Assembly (NCBI GenBank): GCA_963770045.1
Contig: CAVYOD010000019.1
Coordinates: forward strand, 1-64,000
Source of the DNA: CAVYOD01 sp963770045
GTDB lineage: Bacteria; Acidobacteriota; Aminicenantia; Aminicenantales; CAVYOD01
Direction: 5' to 3'
Length of the DNA: 64,000 bases
Below are positions 45,172-54,159 of the stretch, piece after piece. Below the pieces are notes generated by a model. The model was not told the origin of the DNA. It did not search any database and worked only from the letters and a program-made list of their open reading frames with translations. Made by a program: the position numbers and the translations under genes. The first letter of the stretch is position 1. Every line of letters starts with the position of its first letter.

Positions 45172-46164
45172 ATGACCGAGCAAACCAAGAAAGTCGTTTT
45201 CAGCGGAATCAGGCCGACCCGGGCGGCTCATCTCGGCAACTATGTCGGAGCCTTCCGCAATTGGCTCAAGCTCCAGGATGACTACCGGTGCATTTACTCG
45301 ATCGTGACCTGGCACGCCCTCTTCTCCGAATACATGAATTCCAAGGTGATCAAAGACTACACTTTCGAGGTGGCCGTGGACCTTCTCAGCATCGGATTGG
45401 ACCCCGAGAAGTGTATTCTGTTCGTCCAGTCGGACGTCAAGGAGCACGCCGAGCTCCATCTCCTCCTCTCCGCGATTATCCCGATCCCTTGGCTGGAGAG
45501 AGTGCCCACCTTCAAAGAAATGCAGAAGGAAATTCCGGACAAGGACATTTACACTTACGGCTTCCTGGGCTATCCGGTCCTTCAGACCGCGGACATCATC
45601 ATCTACAAGGCCGAGATCGTTCCCGTCGGCGAAGACCAGGCGTTTCACCTCGAGTTGGCGCGGGAGATCACCCGGCGGTTCAACCGTTTTTTTGGCCCGG
45701 TTTTTCCCGAACCCCAGATCCTCCTGACCGAGGTCCCGAAGCTCGCCGGGACCGACGGACGGAAGATGAGCAAATCCTACGAGAACGCGATCTACCTCAA
45801 GGATTCGCCTCATGTCATCCGGGAGAAGATCTCGACGATGGTGACCGACACCCGGCGCAAGCGCCGCACCGACAAGGGAGAGCCCGCCGATTGCCCGGTC
45901 TTCTCGCTTCACAAAGCCTTTGTGCCCAAGGAAAAGCAGGATGAACTCGCCGCCGGCTGCCGGAGCGCGAGCGTGGGCTGTCTGGAATGCAAGAAGGTGG
46001 TCATTGACAGTCTCATTGAGCTTTTCGCCCCTTATCGCGAGAAGAGAAGTCATTATGAGAAGAATCCCCAGCTCGTCTGGGATATTTTTGAAGAAGGGAG
46101 CCGCAGAGCCCGGCGCATCGCCCGACAAACCCTGGAGGACGTCCACGCCGCGATCGGCTTCTAG
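45172..46164 (+). CDS. trpS: Tryptophanyl-tRNA synthetase
   Basis: Class I synthetase signatures are a HIGH-type sequence, SGIRPTRAAHLGNYVGAFRNW, and the KMSKS loop in GRKMSKSYENAI. YPVLQTADIIIYKAEIVPVGEDQ is the tryptophan-pocket region typical of TrpS. The length, 330 residues, is normal. It has no clear ribosome site, consistent with translation following S2P. Confidence 0.96.
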   Translation: MTEQTKKVVFSGIRPTRAAHLGNYVGAFRNWLKLQDDYRCIYSIVTWHALFSEYMNSKVIKDYTFEVAVDLLSIGLDPEKCILFVQSDVKEHAELHLLLSAIIPIPWLERVPTFKEMQKEIPDKDIYTYGFLGYPVLQTADIIIYKAEIVPVGEDQAFHLELAREITRRFNRFFGPVFPEPQILLTEVPKLAGTDGRKMSKSYENAIYLKDSPHVIREKISTMVTDTRRKRRTDKGEPADCPVFSLHKAFVPKEKQDELAAGCRSASVGCLECKKVVIDSLIELFAPYREKRSHYEKNPQLVWDIFEEGSRRARRIARQTLEDVHAAIGF

Positions 46165-46172
46165 ACCTTCCG

Positions 46173-46941
46173 ATGAATGAACTGAACACCGCCGATGCCT
46201 CCGAGATATCCGAAGGCTATCAAGTCCGGCTGGGGATCTTCGAGGGCCCCCTCGACCTGCTGCTCTTCTTGATTCGCAAGAAAAAAATCGATATCCACGA
46301 CATCCCGATCGCCGTCATCACCCGGGAATATCTGGATTATCTCAACCACAAGGAGCGGATCAACCTGGACCGCGAGGCCGAATTCCTGTTCATCGCCGCT
46401 CTGCTCATCTACATCAAGTCTCAGCTTCTCCTTCCCCGCGAGAAGGACCTGGCCGAGGGCGAAGACCCGCGCCGGCCCCTGGTCGAGAGGCTGATGGAGT
46501 ACCAGAGAGTCAAGGCCGCCTGCGAAATCCTCAGGGAAAAAGAGGAGGAACAGCTCCAGAATTGGAAGAGGGCCTTCCTTACCTCCCCTCTCCCTGGAGG
46601 AAGAGCTGGATCTGATGGAGGTCTCGCTCTTCGACCTCGCCGAGGCTTTTTTCTTGCTGATGAAAAAAAAGGAAAGCGAAAACTACCGGCTCGTGCGGGG
46701 CAAAGACGTCTCCCTGGATCTAAAAATGAAGGAGATCCTGGAGACGCTCAGGGAAAAAAAGGTCATTGATTTCCTGCAGTACCTCGGCCAGCAGGAGACC
46801 ATGGAGGAAGCGCTCGTCTCCTTCTTCTGTCTCCTCGAACTCATCAAGTCGCGGCTGGTGCTTGCCGTCCAGGAGCGGCTCTTTCAGACGATCAAGGTCT
46901 GGCTGCGCAAAAGCCGCCCGGAGAGTGACGCGGATGAATGA
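46173..46941 (+). CDS. scpA: Segregation and condensation protein ScpA (frame broken once)
   Basis: The N-terminal kleisin region (VRLGIFEGPLDLLLFLIRKKKIDIHDIPIAVITREYL) and the C-terminal winged helix (VSFFCLLELIKSRLVLAVQE) are both present. The frame changes near 46572, after QNWKR; the other frame reads PSLPPLSLEEELDLMEVSLF, the expected linker. It bridges the SMC dimer with ScpB. The stop overlaps the scpB start. Confidence 0.9.
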
Positions 46942-47479
46942 ACCCCTGAAGAAGACGATCGAAGCCCTGATCTTCGTGTCCCAGGAGCCGTTGACCCTGG
47001 ACAAGATCAAGAGCGTTTTGGAAGGATATCCGGCCGAGGAGATCGAGAAGAGTGTCGAGGAGGTCGTCGCCGATTACGCCGCGGCGGAGCGAGGCATCCG
47101 GATCATCCAGACGGCCGGGGGCTATCTGTTCACAACCAAGCCGGAAAACGATCCCTGGATCCGCCGGCTGCTTCAGATCGAACGCAAGAGCAAGCTATCC
47201 TCGGCGGGTCTGGAGACGCTCTCGATCATCGCCTATCACCAGCCCATCACTCAGGCTGAGATTTCAGCCCTGCGGGGAGTCGATTCGACCTACACCCTGA
47301 AGACGCTGCTGGAAAAAAAGCTCATCAAGATCGTGGGCCGGAAGAAGGCTCCGGGCAATCCTCTCGTCTACCGGACGTCGGAAAAATTCCTGGTCTATTT
47401 CGGCCTCAACAGCCTCGAAGACCTTCCCTCGGAGGAGGAGATTTCCAAGCTCCTGGAAGAAAAAAACAGCGAGTCTTGA
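46934..47479 (+). CDS. scpB: Segregation and condensation protein ScpB
   Basis: Two winged-helix domains are visible, with the conserved second-domain motif LETLSIIAYHQPITQAEISALRGVDS and KTLLEKKLIKIVGRKKAPGNPLVYRTS. The 181 residues fit the family. ATG 46934 overlaps the end of scpA by 8 bases. It forms the SMC-ScpAB complex. Confidence 0.95.
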   Translation: MNEPLKKTIEALIFVSQEPLTLDKIKSVLEGYPAEEIEKSVEEVVADYAAAERGIRIIQTAGGYLFTTKPENDPWIRRLLQIERKSKLSSAGLETLSIIAYHQPITQAEISALRGVDSTYTLKTLLEKKLIKIVGRKKAPGNPLVYRTSEKFLVYFGLNSLEDLPSEEEISKLLEEKNSES

Positions 47480-47526
47480 GTTCCCCTCCCATGATCGCTA
47501 AGTTAAGCTTTCACCTATATTTAGAG

Positions 47527-47555
47527 TTGACAAAGAGAAAGGCGTGAGCTAGTAT
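47527..47555 (+). promoter_or_regulatory. Sigma-70-type promoter of the ispH-rpsA operon
   Basis: TTGACA (47527-47532) and TAGTAT (47550-47555) are separated by 17 bases, 27 bases before the ispH start. Confidence 0.65.
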
Positions 47556-47582
47556 AGACAATCGTTTTGATCTCGGCCGAGC

Positions 47583-48461
47583 ATGGAAATCATCATCGCC
47601 AAGAACAGCGGTTTATGTTACGGAGTCAAGAGGGCTTTGAACATCGCCAAGAAAACGCGCCGGCAGAGTGAGGGGAGGGTTTCCACTCTTGGCGCCCTCA
47701 TCCACAACCCCCAAGTCACCGCCGACCTCGAAGGCCAGGGCATCGACTCCGAAGAGGACATCGCCGACATCAGGACCGGGACGGTCATCATCCGCAGCCA
47801 CGGGGTCTCCCCGGAAATCTACAACCGGCTGGTCAAAAAAAACCTGCGCGTCGTGGACGCCACCTGCCCGATCGTCAAGAGAATCCAACGGCTGGTGGTG
47901 GGCCTGGCCCGGAAGAACAGGGACATCATCATCGTCGGCAACCGGGAGCATCCCGAAATCAAGGGCCTGATCGGCTACAGCCGCGGCAAAGGCATCATCA
48001 TCGAAAACGAAGGCCAGGTCAGGAATCTGCCTCATCGCAAGAAGAGGGCGGTCCTGGCCCAATCCACCCAGGACCTCTTTCTTTTCGAAAAGGTCGTCGC
48101 CTCGCTCATCGAACGGACCGATGAGCTGGCCGTCTATAATACGATTTGTCACTCCACCCAGACCCGGCAAAAATCGACCTCGGCCCTGGCTTCTGAGGTG
48201 GACACTCTGTTCATCGTCGGTGGCAAGAACAGCTCGAACACGAACAAGCTCTACCAGATCTCCCGGCGCATCCTGCCGAACACCTTTTTTGTCGAAAAGG
48301 CCGGCCAGATCAGTCCCAGGATGCTTCGCGGAGCCAAAAAGATCGGCATCTCCGGAGGCGCCTCGACACCCCCCGAAGCCATCGAGGAAGCGGTGGCCAA
48401 GATCAAAAAAAACACCAAACGGTCCGACCGAAGGGAGAATGTCATCCAATGTCAGAGATAA
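47583..48461 (+). CDS. ispH: 4-hydroxy-3-methylbut-2-enyl diphosphate reductase
   Basis: The three cluster cysteines are in NSGLCYGVKRA, VVDATCPIVKR and YNTICHSTQTRQ; HNPQV, SHGVSP and EHPEIKG supply the substrate histidines, and SGGASTPP is the conserved end motif. It makes IPP and DMAPP in the last step of the MEP pathway. It overlaps the rpsA start by 13 bases; in some clostridia the two are one fused gene, so this coupling is a known theme. Confidence 0.96.
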   Translation: MEIIIAKNSGLCYGVKRALNIAKKTRRQSEGRVSTLGALIHNPQVTADLEGQGIDSEEDIADIRTGTVIIRSHGVSPEIYNRLVKKNLRVVDATCPIVKRIQRLVVGLARKNRDIIIVGNREHPEIKGLIGYSRGKGIIIENEGQVRNLPHRKKRAVLAQSTQDLFLFEKVVASLIERTDELAVYNTICHSTQTRQKSTSALASEVDTLFIVGGKNSSNTNKLYQISRRILPNTFFVEKAGQISPRMLRGAKKIGISGGASTPPEAIEEAVAKIKKNTKRSDRRENVIQCQR

Positions 48462-50200
48462 CCAAACACCCCGAAAAAGACGAAAAGATGTCTTCTGAAG
48501 ACTACGAACACCTGCTCGACAAGTACCAATTCAGCACCAAGGAAATCACCCAGGGCAAAATCCTCAAGGGAAAGGTCATCAAGGTCACCGCGAGCCACGT
48601 GCTGGTGGACATCGGCTTCAAATCCGAAGGCATGATCCCGGCCGAGGAATTCTCTTCGGAGAAGGAGTTGAAGGAGCTCCGTCCCGGGAGCGAGGTCGAG
48701 GCCATCCTGGAAAGGACGGACCTCAAGGAAGGCTACCTGGTCCTGTCCAAGAAGGGAGCCGACGCCCTTCGCGCCCTGGACAATCTGGAGAAAGCCTACG
48801 CCCACAACGGCTGGGTCATGGGCACGATTGCCCAGAGAATCAAGAGCGGCTACACGGTCGACGTCGGGATCCTGGCCTTTCTCCCTGACTCCCACGCGGA
48901 CGTCAGGACGGTCAAAGAACCAGAGAAGCTCGTCGGTCAGAGCTTCAAGTTCAAGGTCGTCAAGTTTGACCCGAAGAGCGAGAACGCGATCCTCTCCCGA
49001 AAGCTCTTCCTCCAGGACGAGCGGGAGAAAAGGAGGCACCGGGTCTTCAGCCACCTCAGCCAGGGCCAGAAGATCAAGGGCCAGGTCAAGTCTCTGACGA
49101 ATTTCGGCGCCTTCGTCGATCTCGGCGGCGTCGAGGGACTCCTCCACATCTCGGACATGTCCTGGGGAAAAATCAATCATCCCGCGGAGCTCTTCCAGGT
49201 CGGACAGGAGGTCGAGGTTGTCGTCCTGGACTTCAGCGAGAAGGACGAGAGGATTTCCCTCGGCTACAGGCAGCTCACGCCCGACCCCTGGTCGAACATC
49301 GCCGAAAAATACCAGGCCGGCCAGAAGGTCAAGGGCAAGGTCGTCAGCCTGACCGATTTCGGAGCCTTTGTCGAGCTGGAAAAAGGAGTCGAGGGTCTGG
49401 TCCACATTTCCGACCTGACCTGGTCGAGAAAACTGGTTCACCCCAAGAAGGTCCTCTCCCCGGGGCAGGAGGTCGTGGTCACCGTGCTCGACGTCAACCC
49501 CTCGACCAAACGGATCTCGCTCGGCTTGAAGCAGGTCAGCCCCCACCCGCTGGAGCTCCTGCAGCAGAAATACAGCCCGGGCTCCCGGGTCAAGGGCGTC
49601 ATCACCAGCGTCACCGATTTCGGCGCCTTCATGGAAGTCGAGAAAGGGATCGAAGGACTGATCCATATCTCCGATATCAGCTGGGAGAAGATCAAGCATC
49701 CCTCCCAGAAGCTCAAGGTCGGCGAGGAACTGGAAGCCGTCATCCTCAACATCGATGTGGAAAAACAGAAGGTCTCTCTCGGCCTCAAGCAGCTGGAGGG
49801 TGATATCTGGGAGGATTTCTTCGCCCGGCACAAGATCGGAGATGTGGTCAAAGTGAAAATCGTCCGCACGACTGATTTCGGCGTTTTCGTCGAGATCCTG
49901 CCGGGGATCGAGGGGGTCGTCTTCCTCTCCGAGCTCGACGAGAACAAGATCGACAACCCCGCCGAATCCTTTGCCATCGGCGAGGAGCGGAACGCCAAGA
50001 TCATCAAGCTGAACCCCAAGGCCAAAAAAATATCCCTCAGCTTCCGCCAGGCCGTGCTCGACCAGCAGAAGATGGAATTCCAGCGCTACATGGACCAGCA
50101 GGACCGAGGGCTCACGCTCGGGGACATCATGAAAGATCAGCTGAAGAATTTCAGCGTCCCAAAAAAGAAAGCCAATGAAAAGGAGGATAAAGGTGATTAA
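48449..50200 (+). CDS. rpsA: 30S ribosomal protein S1, six S1 domains
   Basis: Six S1/OB repeats are visible at about residues 30-100, 115-185, 200-270, 285-355, 370-440 and 455-525. The best preserved share the pattern VxxLTxFGAFVxLxxGVEGLxHISDxxW. The length, 583 residues, suits a full ribosomal S1. An alternative ATG lies at 48488. It helps mRNA bind the 30S subunit. Confidence 0.94.
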   Translation: MSEITKHPEKDEKMSSEDYEHLLDKYQFSTKEITQGKILKGKVIKVTASHVLVDIGFKSEGMIPAEEFSSEKELKELRPGSEVEAILERTDLKEGYLVLSKKGADALRALDNLEKAYAHNGWVMGTIAQRIKSGYTVDVGILAFLPDSHADVRTVKEPEKLVGQSFKFKVVKFDPKSENAILSRKLFLQDEREKRRHRVFSHLSQGQKIKGQVKSLTNFGAFVDLGGVEGLLHISDMSWGKINHPAELFQVGQEVEVVVLDFSEKDERISLGYRQLTPDPWSNIAEKYQAGQKVKGKVVSLTDFGAFVELEKGVEGLVHISDLTWSRKLVHPKKVLSPGQEVVVTVLDVNPSTKRISLGLKQVSPHPLELLQQKYSPGSRVKGVITSVTDFGAFMEVEKGIEGLIHISDISWEKIKHPSQKLKVGEELEAVILNIDVEKQKVSLGLKQLEGDIWEDFFARHKIGDVVKVKIVRTTDFGVFVEILPGIEGVVFLSELDENKIDNPAESFAIGEERNAKIIKLNPKAKKISLSFRQAVLDQQKMEFQRYMDQQDRGLTLGDIMKDQLKNFSVPKKKANEKEDKGD

Positions 50201-50468
50201 GGCCGACCTTATCAACAAAATCTCTAAAGAGATGAACATCCCCAAACAGGAGGCTGAGAACGGCGTCAATTTCTTCTTCAACACGATCAAAGAAGCACTG
50301 CTGAAGGGCGATGAGATAGAGATCAGGGGGTTTGGCAGTTTTCGCTTTCGGAAGAGGACCTCACGATCGGGCCGGAACCCGCGAACCGGCGAGCCGGTCA
50401 AGGTCCCGCCCAAAAAAGTCCTCTATTTCAAACCGAGCAAACTCCTGAAAGAACTGATCAACAAATAA
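50193..50468 (+). CDS. HU/IHF-family DNA-binding protein
   Basis: The chain starts VIKADLINKISKEMNIPKQEAE and has the DNA-inserting arm RKRTSRSGRNPRTGEPVKVPPKKV, in which Pro is at the usual intercalating tip (NPRTGE). GTG 50193 is chosen because AAAGGAGG sits 6 bases upstream. It overlaps the rpsA end by 8 bases. At 91 residues it is standard for HU/IHF; which subtype cannot be told. Confidence 0.92.
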   Translation: MIKADLINKISKEMNIPKQEAENGVNFFFNTIKEALLKGDEIEIRGFGSFRFRKRTSRSGRNPRTGEPVKVPPKKVLYFKPSKLLKELINK

Positions 50469-50974
50469 TGGAATACATCTCTGCCCCCTGGAGAGAACGC
50501 TACGTTCGGAACGTCACCAAGATGAAAGAATGCATCTTTTGCCAGGCCCAGAAACTCGGCAACGACGGGAAGGCCTTTATCCTTTTTCGAGGGGCGCACA
50601 ATTTTGTCATCCTCAACAAATTCCCATACACCCAAGGCCATCTGATGATCGCGCCCTACACACATCTGGCGACGATCGAACTGGCGAGCAAAGAGGTCAG
50701 CGACGAATTGACCGACCTGCTCAAGCTCAGCCTCCGGGTCCTCAAAGAAAGGTATTCACCCCATGGCTTCAACGCCGGGATGAACCTGGGCCACAGCGCG
50801 GGGGCAGGGGTGGCCGGCCACTACCACCTCCACGTCGTTCCCCGCTGGGTCGGAGATGCCAACTTTATGCCTCTGATCGGCCAGACCAGGGTCCTGATCG
50901 AAGACCTGAAGACGACCTATGGACGGCTTCGGCCGCTCTTTGAGAAAGAGAAAGCCCGAAGGAAAGACAGATGA
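50468..50974 (+). CDS. HIT-family nucleotide phosphorylase/hydrolase (Ap4A-type)
   Basis: The HIT triad is GHYHLHVVPRW. CIFCQ near the N-terminus and FVILNKFPYTQGHLMIAPYTH match the Ap4A phosphorylase-like branch seen in actinobacteria and related forms. The start overlaps the HU stop (TAATG). It probably cleaves diadenosine polyphosphates or related nucleotides. Confidence 0.88.
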   Translation: MEYISAPWRERYVRNVTKMKECIFCQAQKLGNDGKAFILFRGAHNFVILNKFPYTQGHLMIAPYTHLATIELASKEVSDELTDLLKLSLRVLKERYSPHGFNAGMNLGHSAGAGVAGHYHLHVVPRWVGDANFMPLIGQTRVLIEDLKTTYGRLRPLFEKEKARRKDR

Positions 50975-52119
50975 ATTTTGAACTGACCGAGGAACAGCGA
51001 CTGCTCCGGGAGATGGTCAAGGATTTCGCCGAGCACGAGATCGCCCCGATCATCAAGGACTTCGACTCTCACCACCTCTTCCCTCGGCCGATCCTTAGGA
51101 AACTCGCCGGGCTCGGCATCTTGGGGATGAGCGTCCCCCCGGAATTCGGCGGCACCCAGACGGATTCTCTCTCTCTGGCGCTGGCCCTTGAAGAACTGAG
51201 CCGCGTCTCGCCGGCCGTGGCGGTCATCGTCAGCGTGCACTGCTCGCTCTTCTGCTATTCCCTCGTGGAATTCGGCACCCCTCAGCAAAAGGCGAAGTAC
51301 CTCCCCGGGGCGGCCTGTGGTGAAATCCTGGGGGCATTTTCTTTGACCGAACCGGGGGCCGGCTCCGATGCGACCAACCTGAAGACCAAGGCGGAGAAGC
51401 AGGGCGAGTTCTATGTTCTCAATGGTCGCAAGGCCTGGGTCACGAGCGGAAGCGAGGCCGAGGCCATGATCATTTTTTGTCAGACCGACATCGAGCCCGG
51501 AAAGAAAAAGCTCTCAGCCTTCATTGTTGAAAAGACCTTTCCGGGGTTCAAGGTCGCCAGGCTCGAAGAAAAGATGGGGCTCGAGTGCTCTCTCACGGCC
51601 GAGCTCGTCCTTGAGAATTGCCAGGTGCCCGCCGAGAACCTGCTCGGGCAGGAGGGCCGGGGGGCGGCGATCGCTTTTCACGGCCTGGATTCTTCCCGCA
51701 TCGGCGTCGGAGCGCAGGCCGTCGGGCTCTCCCAGAGAGCCCTTGACGAGGCGGTCCGATACGCAAAACAACGGGAGGCCTTCGGGCAAAAGATCGCCGA
51801 TTTTGAGGCCATCCAGGGCATGATCGCCGACATGGCGACGCAGGTCGAGGCAGCCCGGCTGTTGACCTACAAGGCCTCGGTCCTCCGCGACCGGGGACTG
51901 CCTTTCACCAAAGAAGCCTCGATGTCCAAGCTTTTCGCTTCTGAGGCGGCCAACAAAATCGCCTACCTTGCCCTCCAGATCCATGGCGGTTATGGTTATT
52001 CCAAGGAGTTTGCCGTGGAGCGCCTTTACCGGGACGCCCGTGTTCTCCCCCTCTACGAGGGCACATCGGAGATCCAGCGCCTGGTGATCGCGAGGAACCT
52101 GTTGCGAGAATCAGAGTGA
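50971..52119 (+). CDS. Acyl-CoA dehydrogenase
   Basis: The 382-residue protein has the family motifs GAFSLTEPGAGSDA, NGRKAWVTSG (FAD), REAFGQKIADFEAIQGMIADM, and the catalytic Glu in LYEGTSEIQRLVIARNLL. Fold order is N-terminal helical, middle beta, C-terminal helical. It makes trans-2-enoyl-CoA and passes electrons to ETF. No etfAB is in the window. The start overlaps the HIT stop as ATGA, so it rides in the ispH operon. Confidence 0.95.
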   Translation: MNFELTEEQRLLREMVKDFAEHEIAPIIKDFDSHHLFPRPILRKLAGLGILGMSVPPEFGGTQTDSLSLALALEELSRVSPAVAVIVSVHCSLFCYSLVEFGTPQQKAKYLPGAACGEILGAFSLTEPGAGSDATNLKTKAEKQGEFYVLNGRKAWVTSGSEAEAMIIFCQTDIEPGKKKLSAFIVEKTFPGFKVARLEEKMGLECSLTAELVLENCQVPAENLLGQEGRGAAIAFHGLDSSRIGVGAQAVGLSQRALDEAVRYAKQREAFGQKIADFEAIQGMIADMATQVEAARLLTYKASVLRDRGLPFTKEASMSKLFASEAANKIAYLALQIHGGYGYSKEFAVERLYRDARVLPLYEGTSEIQRLVIARNLLRESE

Positions 52120-52179
52120 ATTCGAATAGAGAGCCGAGATGTCACATTGAAAGTGTACGGCCGGAATTAAGGTGAGATC

Positions 52180-54108
52180 ATGCTAAAAACGATGAGAAAG
52201 AACGTCAAGAGTTTGACTCCGACCCTGTGGATTGTCATCGCTTCGTTCATCGTCGCCATCTTCGCCGTCTGGGGCGGAGCGGGCAGTCTGGGCCAGGGTT
52301 CAAAAGCCAACATGCTGGTGTCGGTCGGAAAGGAGAGGATCACTTCCGACGAATACACCCAGGCCTTGAGGTCGAGGCTGGAGGCTTTGAAGAAGGAGTT
52401 CAAAGAGCTCAATCAAAATATCATCCAGCAGCTGAGCGTCCCCCAGCAGGTGCTGGAGCAGATGGTCGAGCAGTCCCTCATCCTCCAGATGGCCCGCGAA
52501 ATGGGCCTGAAGGTGAGCGACGAGGAGCTCAGGGACAGGATCATCGGTTACCCGGTTTTCCAGCACGAAGGGAAATTCATCGGCTTCGACCAGTACCGGA
52601 GGATCCTGGAATGGAACCACATCTCGCTTCAGGATTTCGAAGACAGCCTGAAGAGAGAGATCCTGATGGGCAAAGTGGTCCAACTGTTGACCGCCGCGGT
52701 CACCGTCTCCGAAGACGAGCTGTGGGAAAACTACCGGAAAGAGCACGAATCGGCCAAGATCGAATACCTGGTCCTGGAGGAGGACAAGGTCGAAGTCGCG
52801 GAGAAGCCCGATCCGGCCCAAGCGCAGAGCTATTTCGAGAAAAACAAGGACAAGTACAAGATCCCCGAAAAACGGAGCGCGACCTATATCTTCTTCAAGA
52901 CCGAGGACTTTAAAAAAGAGGTCAAGCTGACCGACGCCGAAATCGAAAAATACTACAAGGACAACCTGAACCAGTTCAGGGAGCCGGAAAAAGTAAAGGT
53001 CAGCCGGATTTTTCTGCCCTTCACCGAGAAAGACAAGCCCATCGTCCAGGCCCAGGCCCAGAGTCTTTTGAGCCGCGTCAATGGGGGCGAGGATTTCGCC
53101 GAGCTGGCCAAGAAGAATTCCAAAGACGCCAAGGCCAAGGACGGGGGCGACTGGGGCCTCTTTGAATGGAAGTCGTTAGGGGCCAAGGAGACGGCGGAAA
53201 TCGCCAAACTGGAAAAGGGGAAAGTCTCAGGCGTCGTCGAAGCCGATGGGGGATTCTCCATCCTGAAGGTCACCGAAAAAGAGCCGCAGGTCACCAAGCC
53301 CCTGGCTGAGGTGAAGGCCACGATCAAGAACATCCTTGAAGACCAGAAGGCCAGAGACCTGGCCGGCCAGAAGGCCGGAGAGCTCGAAAAAAGCGCCAGG
53401 AAAGAAAAAAGCCTGGACTTCGCCGCCCAGAAAGCGGGGCTCAAGGTCAAAAAAACGGGCCTGTTGAAAGAAGCCGAACCCCTTCCCGATGTCGACCCCG
53501 CGGGCACGATCAGCCAGGCCCTTTTCAGCCTCAAGGAAAAAGAGATTTCGACACCCGTCTTCACCTACAATGGAGTCGGGATCGTCCAGTTGGAGAAGAT
53601 CGAACCCTCCCGCCCGGCCAAGTTCGAGGAAGTCAAAGAGGACGTCGAAAAGGACCTTCTCGGGATTCGAAAGAAGGAGAGAGCGCGGGAGAAACTGATG
53701 GAGATCAGGCCCAAGCTCAAAGAGGACAACTGGGAAAAGATGGCCAAGGAAAACAAGCTCGATTACAAAACCGTCAACGAGCACAAGCGGGAACAATATC
53801 TGGGAGTCATCGGCGAAAACGCCGAGGTGGACAGGCTGGCCTTTTCCCTGCCTCTCAAGGAGGTGAGCGAGCCTGTGGCCTTCTCGAACGGCTACATCCT
53901 GATGGAGGTCCTGGAGCGGAAAGAGGCGAGCAAGGCTGATTTCGAAAAGAACAGGGACTCCGAGATGAAGACTCTCCTTGACAGCAAGCGCAACAAATTT
54001 CTCCAATCCTACATGGCCAAGATCCGGGAGGACAAGGGAGTCAAGATCAGATACGACCTCTATCTAAAGCTGACCTCGGAGGTCACCGCGAGATACACGG
54101 GAGAATAA
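52180..54108 (+). CDS. PpiD/SurA-like membrane-anchored peptidyl-prolyl isomerase
   Basis: A basic N-terminus and one membrane helix (LWIVIASFIVAIFAVWGG) are followed by a SurA-N-type chaperone region (VLEQMVEQSLILQMAREMGLKVSDEELRDRI) and a parvulin domain (VKVSRIFLPFTEK, FAELAKKNSKDAKAKDGGDWGLF, ADGGFSILKVTEKEP). A second, degenerate parvulin-like unit follows at 430-600. The length, 642 residues, is close to PpiD. It helps fold proteins leaving the Sec channel, including barrels and cytochromes like those at 1-3.4 kb. AAGGTGAG precedes the ATG. Confidence 0.9.
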   Translation: MLKTMRKNVKSLTPTLWIVIASFIVAIFAVWGGAGSLGQGSKANMLVSVGKERITSDEYTQALRSRLEALKKEFKELNQNIIQQLSVPQQVLEQMVEQSLILQMAREMGLKVSDEELRDRIIGYPVFQHEGKFIGFDQYRRILEWNHISLQDFEDSLKREILMGKVVQLLTAAVTVSEDELWENYRKEHESAKIEYLVLEEDKVEVAEKPDPAQAQSYFEKNKDKYKIPEKRSATYIFFKTEDFKKEVKLTDAEIEKYYKDNLNQFREPEKVKVSRIFLPFTEKDKPIVQAQAQSLLSRVNGGEDFAELAKKNSKDAKAKDGGDWGLFEWKSLGAKETAEIAKLEKGKVSGVVEADGGFSILKVTEKEPQVTKPLAEVKATIKNILEDQKARDLAGQKAGELEKSARKEKSLDFAAQKAGLKVKKTGLLKEAEPLPDVDPAGTISQALFSLKEKEISTPVFTYNGVGIVQLEKIEPSRPAKFEEVKEDVEKDLLGIRKKERAREKLMEIRPKLKEDNWEKMAKENKLDYKTVNEHKREQYLGVIGENAEVDRLAFSLPLKEVSEPVAFSNGYILMEVLERKEASKADFEKNRDSEMKTLLDSKRNKFLQSYMAKIREDKGVKIRYDLYLKLTSEVTARYTGE

Positions 54109-54159
54109 ACACAAGTTACCAAGGTCTTTTTTCAAAATAGAATTTTGGAAGGAGGGGCC

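Noticed and set aside
48452..50413. Very long minus-strand frame opposite rpsA
   Set aside because: Leu/Asp-rich antisense of S1 repeats, no recognisable fold or start signal.
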